A stretch of DNA of 64,000 nucleotides from the NCBI GenBank assembly GCA_003216815.1, contig QCIG01000001.1:124001-188000 (forward strand). The letters are read 5' to 3'. A program made the position numbers and the translations under genes. Numbering within the stretch: the first letter of the stretch is position 1; every line of letters starts with the position of its first letter. This document shows, piece by piece, positions 31,088-40,781 of this stretch. The notes under the pieces were generated by a model. That model was given only the letters and a program-made list of their open reading frames with translations, made no database searches and was not told where the DNA came from. Source of the stretch: Prochlorococcus sp. AG-402-K14 (lineage in GTDB: Bacteria; Cyanobacteriota; Cyanobacteriia; PCC-6307; Cyanobiaceae).

Positions 31088-33709
31088 TTACTTCAAAATG
31101 AGCTCAATTACCTCTCTCGTATTTGAAGATATATTTGCTTTGTTTATTTTTAAAATTGCTTTATACATTTCTTCCTTATTTTGTTCAATATAAGTATTCC
31201 ACTTGCTGAAAACTTTAACCATCCTTGAAGCAGTTATTGGGTTGATTTTATCTACCTCAATTAATTTTTCAGACATATATAAATAACCTTGTCCGTCTAA
31301 TGAGTGAAATAATTCAATATTTTTGCTAAACCCTCCCAAAACGGCACGAATAGAATTTGGAGCTTTCCAATCAAATTTAGAATTAGAAAATAAATTTTCA
31401 ATCATATCAATTCCTTGCTTACAAGGTCTTGAAGCCTGATAAGCAAACCATGTATCCAAAACAACAGGATTATCTTCCCATTTTTTATAGAATAAAATAG
31501 ATGCTTCTTTTGTCTCAGTGCTGTCCAGTGGCTTCAATGCTTCTAGAGCTGCTCTTGCGATAGTCATCGAAGAATTAGCAATTGAGTTAACACAATGCTT
31601 TCTTACTTTCTTATCTCCTGCAAGAGATAAATATGACCATGTAGTTCCTAACAATTTTCTTTCCCCTCTCCCCAACGGCCAAGCCTGATTAATATTGAAT
31701 AATAGATTTTCAGATAATATTTTTAGTTCATTAAGGAGTTTAGTTCCCATTGAAAGTTTGAAGTTTAAAGACTGTTTATATATATTTATTGGATCCACTC
31801 TTTCAAACAAAGATTCTAATTCTGAAAAGCCAGGTATTGTCAAAAGAGTGGCTAAGAAAAACGGATCATCAATTCCTAAAAATTCTATCGATTTTTTAAT
31901 AGCATTAATAAATCTTTCCTCTAATAAGTGATTAGTCTGCTTATTAATCCTTGATTTTATAATCTGACTCATCAAACTTTGACAAGAATCCCATCTTGTA
32001 AAGTAATCATCATCATTAAGAAAAAGGAAAAGATAGTCATCTATAGAACAATCAGATTTCCATATAACAGGAGAAGAAAAATTTCTAAAGATTGATAAAA
32101 CAGGAGGTTGTTTTTCACCTGGTGAAACTTTAATTTCTAGCTTCTTTTTAAATTCGTCTAAGACAAATAAATTATTCTCAACAATAGGCTTAGTATTTTC
32201 TTCTCTACTATAACAAGAATAAAGAATTGGTATAACCATTTCTTTATTCTCATTGGTATTATCACTATCTAATTTCTGTTCGAAAGAAACGTTTAAAATT
32301 GAACTACTTGAGTCCCAGTATTGACTAATATAAACTTTAGGAGTTCCTGATTGGTAATACCAATTCTGAAATTTTTCAATGTCAAATACATAATCAACAT
32401 CTCCTGAATTAGCTCCTTTAATTATAGAATCAATAAAATCTTCAGTTGTCGCAGCACTACCATCAAATGCTTGAATATAATAACTAATACCTCTCATAAA
32501 TCTTTCATGACCTAGTAATAATTCAAGCATTCTTATTAATTCAGAACCTTTCTCATATATAGTGGTGGTATAAAAGTTATCAATAGCAACATATTCTTTA
32601 GGCTTTACAGCATGTGAAGTAGGTCCCTTATCTTCAGCAAATTGGAAATTTCTAAGTAATGAAACGTCCTGTATTCTTTTCAGCCCAGAGCCATGAAGAT
32701 CCGCAGTGAAAGATTGATCTCTAAAAACTGTTAATCCTTCCTTTAATGACAACTGAAACCAATCACGGCATGTAATTCGATTTCCAGTCCAATTATGAAA
32801 ATACTCATGTGCTATTACACTTTCTACTCTTTCTAATTCATCATCAGTTGCAGTGGCTGTATCAGCTAAAACCAATTTTGAATTAAAGATATTTAACCCC
32901 TTATTTTCCATTGCTCCCATATTAAAATGTCTTACTGCAACAATCTTATATTCATCAAGATCATATTCCAGACCATATTTATCCTCGTCCCATCTCATAG
33001 CTTTCTTTAGAGAATCTATAGCATGTCGTGTATATTTCTCATCCCCTCTTTCAACATATATTTTAATATCAATCAATCTTCCTGTATTAGTAAAATATTT
33101 ATCAGATACTAAGCTTAAATTACCAGCAACCAAAGCAAATAAATAACAAGGCTTAGGAAAAGGATCTTCCCAAATGATTTCATTTCTATTATTATTATTC
33201 TCTAGATTACCAGAATATTTCTTATTACCATTCGACAATAAGATTGGATATTTGAACCTATCAGCTTCAATTCTTACTGTATACTTGCTAAGAACATCTG
33301 GCCTATCTGGATGATAACAGATTCTTCTAAAACCTTCTGCTTCGCATTGTGTGGTTAACATTCCAGAGCTTAAATATAAACCTTCCAATGATGTATTACT
33401 AAAAGGATCTATTTTAGATAAAATATTTAATTCAAATTCTGATTTTTTTGAAGTATAAATAACTAAATCATTATCAGTGAAAATGTATTCTTCTGAATCC
33501 AGTTCTTTTCCATCTATTGAGATTGATAATAATTTATTTTTGTTACCTTTAAGAATAAGCTTTGAAGATTCTATTGCCTTTGGCTTGATTATCATTGAAG
33601 CTTGCACAACAACATCATCATCACCAATATTAAAATCCAAATTTATGCTTGGTATAAGGAAAGGATATGCTTTATAATCTGATAGTTTAATAGAGTTTTG
33701 AGTTGACAT
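31088..33709 (-). CDS. pepN: Aminopeptidase N
   Basis: GAMENKGLNIF, zinc motif VIAHEYFHNWTGNRITCRDWFQLSLKEGLTVFRDQ. Confidence 0.96.
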   Translation of the reverse strand: MSTQNSIKLSDYKAYPFLIPSINLDFNIGDDDVVVQASMIIKPKAIESSKLILKGNKNKLLSISIDGKELDSEEYIFTDNDLVIYTSKKSEFELNILSKIDPFSNTSLEGLYLSSGMLTTQCEAEGFRRICYHPDRPDVLSKYTVRIEADRFKYPILLSNGNKKYSGNLENNNNRNEIIWEDPFPKPCYLFALVAGNLSLVSDKYFTNTGRLIDIKIYVERGDEKYTRHAIDSLKKAMRWDEDKYGLEYDLDEYKIVAVRHFNMGAMENKGLNIFNSKLVLADTATATDDELERVESVIAHEYFHNWTGNRITCRDWFQLSLKEGLTVFRDQSFTADLHGSGLKRIQDVSLLRNFQFAEDKGPTSHAVKPKEYVAIDNFYTTTIYEKGSELIRMLELLLGHERFMRGISYYIQAFDGSAATTEDFIDSIIKGANSGDVDYVFDIEKFQNWYYQSGTPKVYISQYWDSSSSILNVSFEQKLDSDNTNENKEMVIPILYSCYSREENTKPIVENNLFVLDEFKKKLEIKVSPGEKQPPVLSIFRNFSSPVIWKSDCSIDDYLFLFLNDDDYFTRWDSCQSLMSQIIKSRINKQTNHLLEERFINAIKKSIEFLGIDDPFFLATLLTIPGFSELESLFERVDPINIYKQSLNFKLSMGTKLLNELKILSENLLFNINQAWPLGRGERKLLGTTWSYLSLAGDKKVRKHCVNSIANSSMTIARAALEALKPLDSTETKEASILFYKKWEDNPVVLDTWFAYQASRPCKQGIDMIENLFSNSKFDWKAPNSIRAVLGGFSKNIELFHSLDGQGYLYMSEKLIEVDKINPITASRMVKVFSKWNTYIEQNKEEMYKAILKINKANISSNTREVIELILK

Positions 33710-33749
33710 ATTAAATATTTTCTCTAGCTAGATAAGTCTTAATTTAATT

Positions 33750-34205
33750 CTATTGATTTAATTTTTCTACAGCTTTTAAGAATTTCTTCTTATCCTCCTC
33801 AGGAACTTGATCTGGACAAAGTTGGATAGCACCCTCAATTAATTGCAAATAAGATCCTTGATACATCTGTTCATTTGTTAACTTTTTATCTCCTATCTCT
33901 TCTATAAGACCTCCATGCTTCTTAGAAATTATTAAAGCAAAATTATTAGAAGCTATTGAAATTGATTCAGGAAATTTAACTTTAGCTTGCCTTGCAAGAC
34001 AAAAATAACTAATGCCAATCTGCCTATATAGATTCATTTCTTTTTTACTCGCAGGAATAAAATTAATCTCCTTTTTTTCAGAGCTGATATTGGAACGATT
34101 AGACTCTGACTTTATGGAAGAATCACAACTTGATAAAAGTATTGAAGCGACAAAAATAGATATAGCCAAGATTTTTTTTCTTGGAGACTTTTTAATTTTA
34201 ATCAA
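33750..34205 (-). CDS. Hypothetical lipoprotein
   Basis: Signal peptide and lipobox-like ISIFVASILLSSCDSS; complete ORF. Confidence 0.6.
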   Translation of the reverse strand: MIKIKKSPRKKILAISIFVASILLSSCDSSIKSESNRSNISSEKKEINFIPASKKEMNLYRQIGISYFCLARQAKVKFPESISIASNNFALIISKKHGGLIEEIGDKKLTNEQMYQGSYLQLIEGAIQLCPDQVPEEDKKKFLKAVEKLNQ

Positions 34206-34320
34206 GTGTTTTTAGTCCGTAAACATTTTATGCAGCAAAAAACCTATCAAGAATTCTTCACTTGCAAACTTTATTAATAATATAATATTAAGTTCCATCG
34301 AAATAGGTTGTATAAGCTCA

Positions 34321-34878
34321 TCAGTTGGGATTCTTAATCCTTATTTCATGATGGTTTTCAACTATCTTCAACTTATCCTTGAACCAACTATAAATAGTTC
34401 TGGACCTAAATTTATCTTGATCTATTAAACGAGTATGTTCTAATACATGCCAATTGTCATAATTAGACTCAAAAATCAATTCATGCTCATCAACTTGTCT
34501 TATGTTTGAAATACCTGATGAATCAGACAAATAGGAACAATCTCGAATTAGTTGATGACCTTGGAGTCTAGCAATAATTTCTCCTTTACTTTTATAACTT
34601 GGTCTTTTAATAAAAAAATCTTTTTCATCTTCGCACCACCATTTAAATTGATAGGTTTCAAATCCTGAGTCAACTTGATTTGGCTTAGAAACATTGATGT
34701 ACATTTCTAAATTAGTAGCCTTTTCATTATCAAAAAAATATTGTCGTTTAGAATGCCATAAGCCGATATTTCGTCCAAACCATCGTCTAAAATTAGTATC
34801 GAAATCTATCCTAAGTCTATCAATTCCCACTGAAGACTTTTTAGTTTCCCCAGTACCAGATGAATAAGAAATAGCCAT
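34321..34878 (-). CDS. Conserved hypothetical protein, possibly a calycin/CpeS-like fold
   Basis: Complete ORF with beta-rich composition (HELIFESNYDNWHVLEHTRLIDQDKFRSRTIYSW); family assignment is tentative. Confidence 0.5.
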   Translation of the reverse strand: MAISYSSGTGETKKSSVGIDRLRIDFDTNFRRWFGRNIGLWHSKRQYFFDNEKATNLEMYINVSKPNQVDSGFETYQFKWWCEDEKDFFIKRPSYKSKGEIIARLQGHQLIRDCSYLSDSSGISNIRQVDEHELIFESNYDNWHVLEHTRLIDQDKFRSRTIYSWFKDKLKIVENHHEIRIKNPN

Positions 34879-34985
34879 TTACCTGGAAATGAGTCATATA
34901 AAAGTATTCATTTAATTATTAGCTAATACCTAAAACGAGTCCCATTACCTTAAGGTATACGTAATTATTTAAACTGCTCGACACT

Positions 34986-36131
34986 GTGAATAGTGCCGAA
35001 GCTAACGATAGACGACAGTTAAAGCTGTTGCTTGTGGCATCTCGCCACCATCTCTCAAGGGGAGATATTCGCTCGTTAATTGATTATTTAGAAGGAGAAG
35101 ATTGCGGCTTTACTGTCACCCTTGAACTATCAGATCCTAGTAAAAACCCTGAATTGCTTGAGTTATACAGACTAGTGGCAATTCCTGCTCTAATAAAATT
35201 AGAGCCCTCACCTAAACAAATTTTTGCAGGAAGTTCGATTCTTGAACAAGTTAAAACATGGCTCCCAAGATGGCAACATGAAGGTCTGATTAACGGGATA
35301 GGAGTAAGTCTTAGGCCAAAAACAATTGAATCAAATCAAACACAAAAAGAACTTCTACTAGAAGATGATCTTCTGGTTCTTCGACAAGAGAACGAGACTC
35401 TTGCAAATAAAATACATTCTCAGGAAAGTCTATTAAGGATGGTTGCTCATGAATTGAGAACTCCATTAACTGCAGCTGGTTTAGCGCTTCAAAGCCAAAA
35501 ACTAGGTCAAATTAGCATGACTAAATTTCAAGAGGTCCTCAAAAGAAGACTGGAAGAAATTGAATTACTTTCGAAGGACTTATTGGAAGTTGGAAGTACT
35601 CGTTGGGAAACTTTGTTTAATCCTCAAAAAGTTGATCTTGCAAATATATCTGCAGAAGCAATTCTCGAGCTAGAAAAACATTGGCTAAATCGCAAGATAA
35701 AAATAAATACAGATATTCCATCCGATTTGCCGCCAGTTTTTGCGGATCAAAGAAGAATGAGGCAAGTTTTGTTGAACCTCATAGAAAACGCTTTGAAGTT
35801 TTCCGAAGACGAAGGTGAGATTTTTATAACAATGCTTCACAGAACAAATCAATGGGTTGAAGTAATTGTTCGAGATAATGGACCTGGTATTCCTTCAGAA
35901 GAACAACAGAGAATATTTGTCGATCGAGTAAGGCTTCCGCAAACTTCTCAGGAGACAATCGGCTTTGGCATTGGTCTTTCAGTTTGTAGAAGAATTGTTG
36001 AAGTTCACGGAGGGAAGATATGGGTTGTTTCTAAACCAACTGAAGGTGCATGTTTCTATTTCACAGTTCCTGTATGGCGAGGTCAAAAGAAGAATCAAGA
36101 AGTCTTGACGAGTGGCAAGGCTGACCCGTAA
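34986..36131 (+). CDS. sasA: Circadian adaptive-response sensor histidine kinase SasA
   Basis: N-terminal KaiB-like thioredoxin-fold domain ([25 protein letters not shown]), H-box [17 protein letters not shown]-box [11 protein letters not shown]-boxes DNGPGIP and [21 protein letters not shown] start. Confidence 0.93.
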   Translation: MNSAEANDRRQLKLLLVASRHHLSRGDIRSLIDYLEGEDCGFTVTLELSDPSKNPELLELYRLVAIPALIKLEPSPKQIFAGSSILEQVKTWLPRWQHEGLINGIGVSLRPKTIESNQTQKELLLEDDLLVLRQENETLANKIHSQESLLRMVAHELRTPLTAAGLALQSQKLGQISMTKFQEVLKRRLEEIELLSKDLLEVGSTRWETLFNPQKVDLANISAEAILELEKHWLNRKIKINTDIPSDLPPVFADQRRMRQVLLNLIENALKFSEDEGEIFITMLHRTNQWVEVIVRDNGPGIPSEEQQRIFVDRVRLPQTSQETIGFGIGLSVCRRIVEVHGGKIWVVSKPTEGACFYFTVPVWRGQKKNQEVLTSGKADP

Positions 36132-36179
36132 CTTTCATTTGTGATTAAATTTCTTTTTTAGAGATTTATCACTGCATCT

Positions 36180-36252
36180 GGCCCCATCGTCTAGAGGCCT
36201 AGGACACCTCCCTTTCACGGAGGCGACAGGGGTTCGAATCCCCTTGGGGCTA
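36180..36252 (+). tRNA. trnE: tRNA-Glu (anticodon UUC)
   Basis: Cloverleaf: acceptor GGCCCCA/TGGGGCT (G1-U72), D-arm GTCTAGAGGCCTAGGAC, anticodon arm CCTCC-CTTTCAC-GGAGG, T-arm AGGGG-TTCGAAT-CCCCT, discriminator A; no encoded CCA. Confidence 0.95.
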
Positions 36253-36580
36253 TAAATAAAATCTCCTTATTTTTTGATAACTTACTTTTAGTTCATAATT
36301 TTAAAAAATAGTTTCCCATTCTTAATTTTTCTTTTGCAAAAAAGAACTAATTATATTTTCTTTTTTAAATGGTTCATCACATAAAAGCTTCGTGAAAAAA
36401 ATAACATTTAGCTAATCCAAAAGAAATCATTCCCTTAAAACCCCAGTCAAATAGAACGATCTAAGAATATAAGTGATCTTGTGACGGTCTCAAAAGGTGA
36501 ACCAATAAATTAGTAATCTCAAGAAAAAACAGCTAAAAGTTACCTCTTCTTGGTAATCTCACGTTCTAATTTAAGTTTTT

Positions 36581-37717
36581 ATGGCTTACTCAGAGACAAA
36601 GGTAGTTATTGGTGGTCTTGCACATATTCCCATCATAATAGGTTTTTTCTATTTAATTCGCAGACAATATTCATTTGGTGCGATGTTGAGAACTGGGAAA
36701 AATGCTTTAAGCGAAAAGGTTAAAACTTCTCCTTCGAAAGCTAATGCCACTGCGAAGCCTGCTCCTGCTCCTTCTAAGCCAACAGCTCCTCCAGCTGCCA
36801 AGCCTGTATCAACAGCGAAGAAGCCTCATGCAGACGTACCAGTAAACACTTACAAGCCAAAAGCACCTTTCACAGGAACAGTAACTGAAAATTATTCAGC
36901 CCTTAAAGAAGGGGCAATTGGGAAAGTTCAACACATAACTTTTGATCTTTCAGGAGGTGACCCTGAATTCAATTATGTTGAAGGTCAAAGTTGCGGAATA
37001 CTTGCAGCCGGAGAAGATGCCAAAGGGAAACCACATAGGCCAAGACTTTATTCAATAGCAAGTACTAGATATGGTGATAACTTTGCTGGCAACACACTAT
37101 CCTTATGCGTTCGCCAACTTCAATATGAAAAAGATGGTGAGACAGTTAATGGTGTTTGCTCAACCTATTTGTGCAACTTATCCCCAGGTGACAAAGTAAA
37201 AATCAGCGGACCTGTAGGTAAAGAAATGCTTCTTCCTGAAGAAGAAGATTCAAATATCATCATGCTTGCAACTGGTACTGGAATAGCTCCAATGAGAGCG
37301 TATTTAAGAAGAATGTTTGAACCTACTGAAATAGAAAAACATAAATGGAATTTCAAAGGCAAAGCTTGGCTGTTTATGGGTGCACCTAAGACAGCAAACT
37401 TACTTTACGATGAAGATTTTGAACATTACAAATCAAAATTCCCTGAAAATCTTAGATACACAAAAGCAATCAGTAGAGAGCAGCAGAATACAAAAGGTGG
37501 GAGAATGTACATTCAAGATAGAGTTCTTGAACATGCAGAAGAAATCTTCAACATGATTGAGAATCCAAAAACTCATATTTATTTATGTGGATTAAAAGGA
37601 ATGGAACCAGGAATTGATGAAGCAATGACCACCGCGGCAGCGGCAAAAGGTTTAGATTGGTCAGAACTTAGACCTAAACTAAGAAAAGCAGGACGATGGC
37701 ATGCTGAGACATACTAA
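36581..37717 (+). CDS. petH: Ferredoxin-NADP(+) reductase with a hydrophobic N-terminal extension and Ala/Pro linker
   Basis: FAD motif RPRLYSIAST, CVRQLQYE, GVCSTYLCNLSPGD, MLATGTGIAPMRAYLRRMFE, C-terminal AGRWHAETY. Confidence 0.96.
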   Translation: MAYSETKVVIGGLAHIPIIIGFFYLIRRQYSFGAMLRTGKNALSEKVKTSPSKANATAKPAPAPSKPTAPPAAKPVSTAKKPHADVPVNTYKPKAPFTGTVTENYSALKEGAIGKVQHITFDLSGGDPEFNYVEGQSCGILAAGEDAKGKPHRPRLYSIASTRYGDNFAGNTLSLCVRQLQYEKDGETVNGVCSTYLCNLSPGDKVKISGPVGKEMLLPEEEDSNIIMLATGTGIAPMRAYLRRMFEPTEIEKHKWNFKGKAWLFMGAPKTANLLYDEDFEHYKSKFPENLRYTKAISREQQNTKGGRMYIQDRVLEHAEEIFNMIENPKTHIYLCGLKGMEPGIDEAMTTAAAAKGLDWSELRPKLRKAGRWHAETY

Positions 37718-37788
37718 AAGAAAGAAAAAATCTGGAAAGCGATAATTATTAATTACTTTTAGAAATATTTTTTCTATATTTAATCAAT

Positions 37789-37802
37789 CAAAATCTATTT
37801 TG
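37789..37802. promoter_or_regulatory. Inverted repeat CAAAAT-CT-ATTTTG in the petH-zwf intergenic region
   Basis: Perfect 6-bp arms; located about 84 nt upstream of the likely zwf ATG. Confidence 0.3.
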
Positions 37803-37818
37803 TTTTTGATCATATCCT

Positions 37819-37831
37819 ACTCATAATGAGT
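37819..37831. promoter_or_regulatory. Palindrome ACTCAT-A-ATGAGT upstream of zwf
   Basis: Perfect 6-bp arms with a 1-nt centre, about 55 nt upstream of the likely zwf ATG (37886). Confidence 0.35.
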
Positions 37832-37885
37832 GAAATGATTAGAAATATTTTAGATTAATACTCTTAATTGGCAAGGAAAGTATTA

Positions 37886-39409
37886 ATGAGCATGCCAGTA
37901 ACAAACCCATTGAGGATAGGACTTCGCCAAGAGCGAGTGGTCCCTCCTCAATGTCTGGTTATTTTTGGTGCAACAGGGGATTTAACACATAGAAAACTTG
38001 TTCCTGCCTTATTTGAACTTTTTAAACAAAGAAGGTTACCAAGTGAATTTGCAATTTTAGGCTGCGCAAGAAGACCGTGGACTGATGAAATATTTAAAGC
38101 AAAAATGGAAGAGGCTCTTTCTTCTCAAATAAAAGAAAGTCCAAAAGAATGGGAATTATTTGCGCAAAATCTTTTTTATGAACCTGTTGACCTTCAACAA
38201 CCCGATCACCTTGTAAAGCTTGGGAAGAGACTTGAAATCATAGATAAATTAAGAGCAACTCACGGAAATCGAACATATTATCTTTCAGTAGCTCCAAAGT
38301 TCTATGGAAGTGGTTGTAGAGCTTTAGCAGCAGCAGGTTTATTAATAGATCCAAAACGAAGCCGAGTTGTCATTGAAAAACCTTTTGGAAGGGATTTCAA
38401 TAGTGCGCAGACACTCAATTCGCTCGTTCAAAGCTGTGCAAATGAAAGTCAGATATTTCGAATAGATCACTATTTAGGAAAAGAAACTGTACAGAATATT
38501 CTTGTTCTTAGGTTTGCAAACACAATTTTTGAACCTATATGGAATAGAAATTACATTTCAAGTGTTCAAATTACTAGTTCTGAAACAGTTGGAGTCGAAG
38601 ATCGAGCAGGTTACTACGAATCTTCAGGGGCTCTTAGAGACATGGTTCAAAATCATTTAACTCAAATGCTTGCTCTAACGGCAATGGAACCACCTGGACA
38701 TTTTGATCCTGAAGCAATAAGAAATGAAAAAGCAAAAGTTCTTCAAGCAGCCAAACTTGCTAACGAAGAAAAGCCTTGGGAATGCTGTGTTAGAGGACAG
38801 TACTCAAAAGGAGGTAGTAATGAATATCCACTCATAGGATATAGAGAAGAGCCAGGAGTTAATCCAAACAGCACAACCGAAACATATGTAGCCATGAAGC
38901 TATTCATAGATAATTGGAGATGGCAAGGAGTACCTTTTTACGTAAGGACAGGTAAACGATTAGCAAAAAGGCTTAGTGAGGTGGTTCTAACCTTCAGAGA
39001 AGCCCCTGTCCATCTTTTTGATGCAGCTGGAGGATGTCCAACTTCAAACCAATTAATTCTCAGGATTCAACCCAACGAAGGGGCCGAATTTAGTTTTGAA
39101 GTGAAATCTCCAGGCTCTGGGATGAGAAGTAGACCTGTAAATATGCAATTTTCATATGACGAATCATTTGGAGAGCCTTCAGATGAAGGTTATGTAAGAC
39201 TTCTTGCTGATGCAATGCTTGGAGACCCAACATTGTTTACGCGAAGTGATGAAGTAGAAGCTGCTTGGCGTTTATATACTCCTCTTCTTGAAATGATTGA
39301 AGATTCTCCATGGGAATTGCCTATTTATCCATATGAATCAAGAACATGGGGACCAACTGAATCAGATTTGCTTATTGGCAAAGATCAACTTCTATGGAGA
39401 CGACCTTAG
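37886..39409 (+). CDS. zwf: Glucose-6-phosphate 1-dehydrogenase (ORF track starts at TTG 37868; ATG 37886 with upstream AAGGAAAG is more likely)
   Basis: VIFGATGDLTHRKLVPAL, RIDHYLGKETVQNILVLRFAN, VEDRAGYYESSGALRDMVQNHL. Confidence 0.95.
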   Translation: MSMPVTNPLRIGLRQERVVPPQCLVIFGATGDLTHRKLVPALFELFKQRRLPSEFAILGCARRPWTDEIFKAKMEEALSSQIKESPKEWELFAQNLFYEPVDLQQPDHLVKLGKRLEIIDKLRATHGNRTYYLSVAPKFYGSGCRALAAAGLLIDPKRSRVVIEKPFGRDFNSAQTLNSLVQSCANESQIFRIDHYLGKETVQNILVLRFANTIFEPIWNRNYISSVQITSSETVGVEDRAGYYESSGALRDMVQNHLTQMLALTAMEPPGHFDPEAIRNEKAKVLQAAKLANEEKPWECCVRGQYSKGGSNEYPLIGYREEPGVNPNSTTETYVAMKLFIDNWRWQGVPFYVRTGKRLAKRLSEVVLTFREAPVHLFDAAGGCPTSNQLILRIQPNEGAEFSFEVKSPGSGMRSRPVNMQFSYDESFGEPSDEGYVRLLADAMLGDPTLFTRSDEVEAAWRLYTPLLEMIEDSPWELPIYPYESRTWGPTESDLLIGKDQLLWRRP

Positions 39410-39416
39410 AAGAAAT

Positions 39417-39440
39417 TAAATCTAAATCTAAATCTAAATC
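39417..39440 (+). repeat. Short tandem repeat (TAAATC)x4 between zwf and opcA
   Basis: TAAATCTAAATCTAAATCTAAATC read directly from sequence. Confidence 0.9.
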
Positions 39441-39460
39441 TTTAATTAAAATCAAATTAG

Positions 39461-40768
39461 ATGTCTCCGCAATTAACCCTACAAACACCTCTTCAGTTAC
39501 CTCCAGCTGAAATACCTACCTATCTAGATCAACTCTGGTCGCATGATGAGAGAGGAGATAAAGGAGCTAATACCTTTTGTTTAATTATCTGGCAACCAGC
39601 ATGGATTGAACAAAAACTCGTAAAGAGTGGAAAACTATCTGGGCCCATTGTTGGGAGTCAAAGAATTGATCTAATAGAAGCTGCAAGAAAAATTATTTTG
39701 GAAGGTGATCTTCCTAACAGTACTTCTCCACTTGATTTCAGAGTTCAATCTTCAATTAAAAGCGAAGAATTAATCAGAGATGTCGAAGACCTTAGGGGGC
39801 AACACATTGACACCTCAATTAGTAATTTACAGCCCAGAAGATTAATAACAATTGCACCAACAATTGATAAAGAACATAATTTAGAAACTTTAGTAGCCGC
39901 ATATTGCCCTCTTCCTGAAGAAGGTGGTGGAAAATCAGCTTGTGGCGACGTTATTGTGTTAAGAGGCAATAAAACTGCAATTAATGATGGGCTCCAAATT
40001 GTGGAGACTCTTGTTCCAGATGAACTTCCATCTTGGTTATGGTGGAATGGAAGAATTGATGAGGCCCCTGAATTTCTTCAAGCTCTTGCGCTACCAAATC
40101 GACGATTAATTATCGATACTGCACTAGGCGAACCTCAAGACTGCCTAAATTTGTTATGTCAGCGGATTAAATCTGGACAAGCTGTAAACGATCTAAACTG
40201 GCTTCGTCTTAGAAGTTGGAGAGAGACATTAGCAATGGTTTTTGATCCAATTCATAGAAGAAAAGCTCTTGATAATTTAGAAAAAATTGATATTGATATT
40301 GAAGGGTCTCAATCAGTTCAAGGACTCTTACTTGCGGCATGGATTGCAGAACGGCTCAATTGGAAACTAAAAAATTGTGTCTCATCAAATAAGGATCTTA
40401 TAAAAGTAAATTTCATTCGTCCTGACAAGGCGCTTGTAACTGTTTGTTTAACTTCCCTACCAATAGGTAAACCAAGCATTAACCCTGGTCAAATAGTCGG
40501 CTTAAGATTAATTGCAAGATCTAATAACAATCAAAAAAATAATATTTGTGTGATTCTCGCTTCAGAATCTGGGGAATGCATGAGATTAGAAGCTGGGGGC
40601 ATGGCAAGAATGGAACTTATAGAGCAAGTAGTTCCTATTCAAAAAACCACTTTAGAAAATGATGTTGCTCGCTTGCTCTCAAGCAGCAGAGGCAATACCA
40701 GTCCTTTGCTTGCAAATGCAACACCAATAGCCAAGGAGATGCTTAATTTAGTTAATCAATACGAATAA
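39461..40768 (+). CDS. opcA: Glucose-6-phosphate dehydrogenase assembly/allosteric effector OpcA
   Basis: Directly downstream of zwf; DELPSWLWWNGRIDEAPEFLQ, RRLIIDTA, W-rich OpcA-type pattern. Confidence 0.92.
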   Translation: MSPQLTLQTPLQLPPAEIPTYLDQLWSHDERGDKGANTFCLIIWQPAWIEQKLVKSGKLSGPIVGSQRIDLIEAARKIILEGDLPNSTSPLDFRVQSSIKSEELIRDVEDLRGQHIDTSISNLQPRRLITIAPTIDKEHNLETLVAAYCPLPEEGGGKSACGDVIVLRGNKTAINDGLQIVETLVPDELPSWLWWNGRIDEAPEFLQALALPNRRLIIDTALGEPQDCLNLLCQRIKSGQAVNDLNWLRLRSWRETLAMVFDPIHRRKALDNLEKIDIDIEGSQSVQGLLLAAWIAERLNWKLKNCVSSNKDLIKVNFIRPDKALVTVCLTSLPIGKPSINPGQIVGLRLIARSNNNQKNNICVILASESGECMRLEAGGMARMELIEQVVPIQKTTLENDVARLLSSSRGNTSPLLANATPIAKEMLNLVNQYE

Positions 40769-40781
40769 ATTTATTCACCAG

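Noticed and set aside
32853-33146. 97-aa plus-strand ORF within pepN
   Set aside because: Antisense shadow of the highly conserved aminopeptidase zinc-site region.
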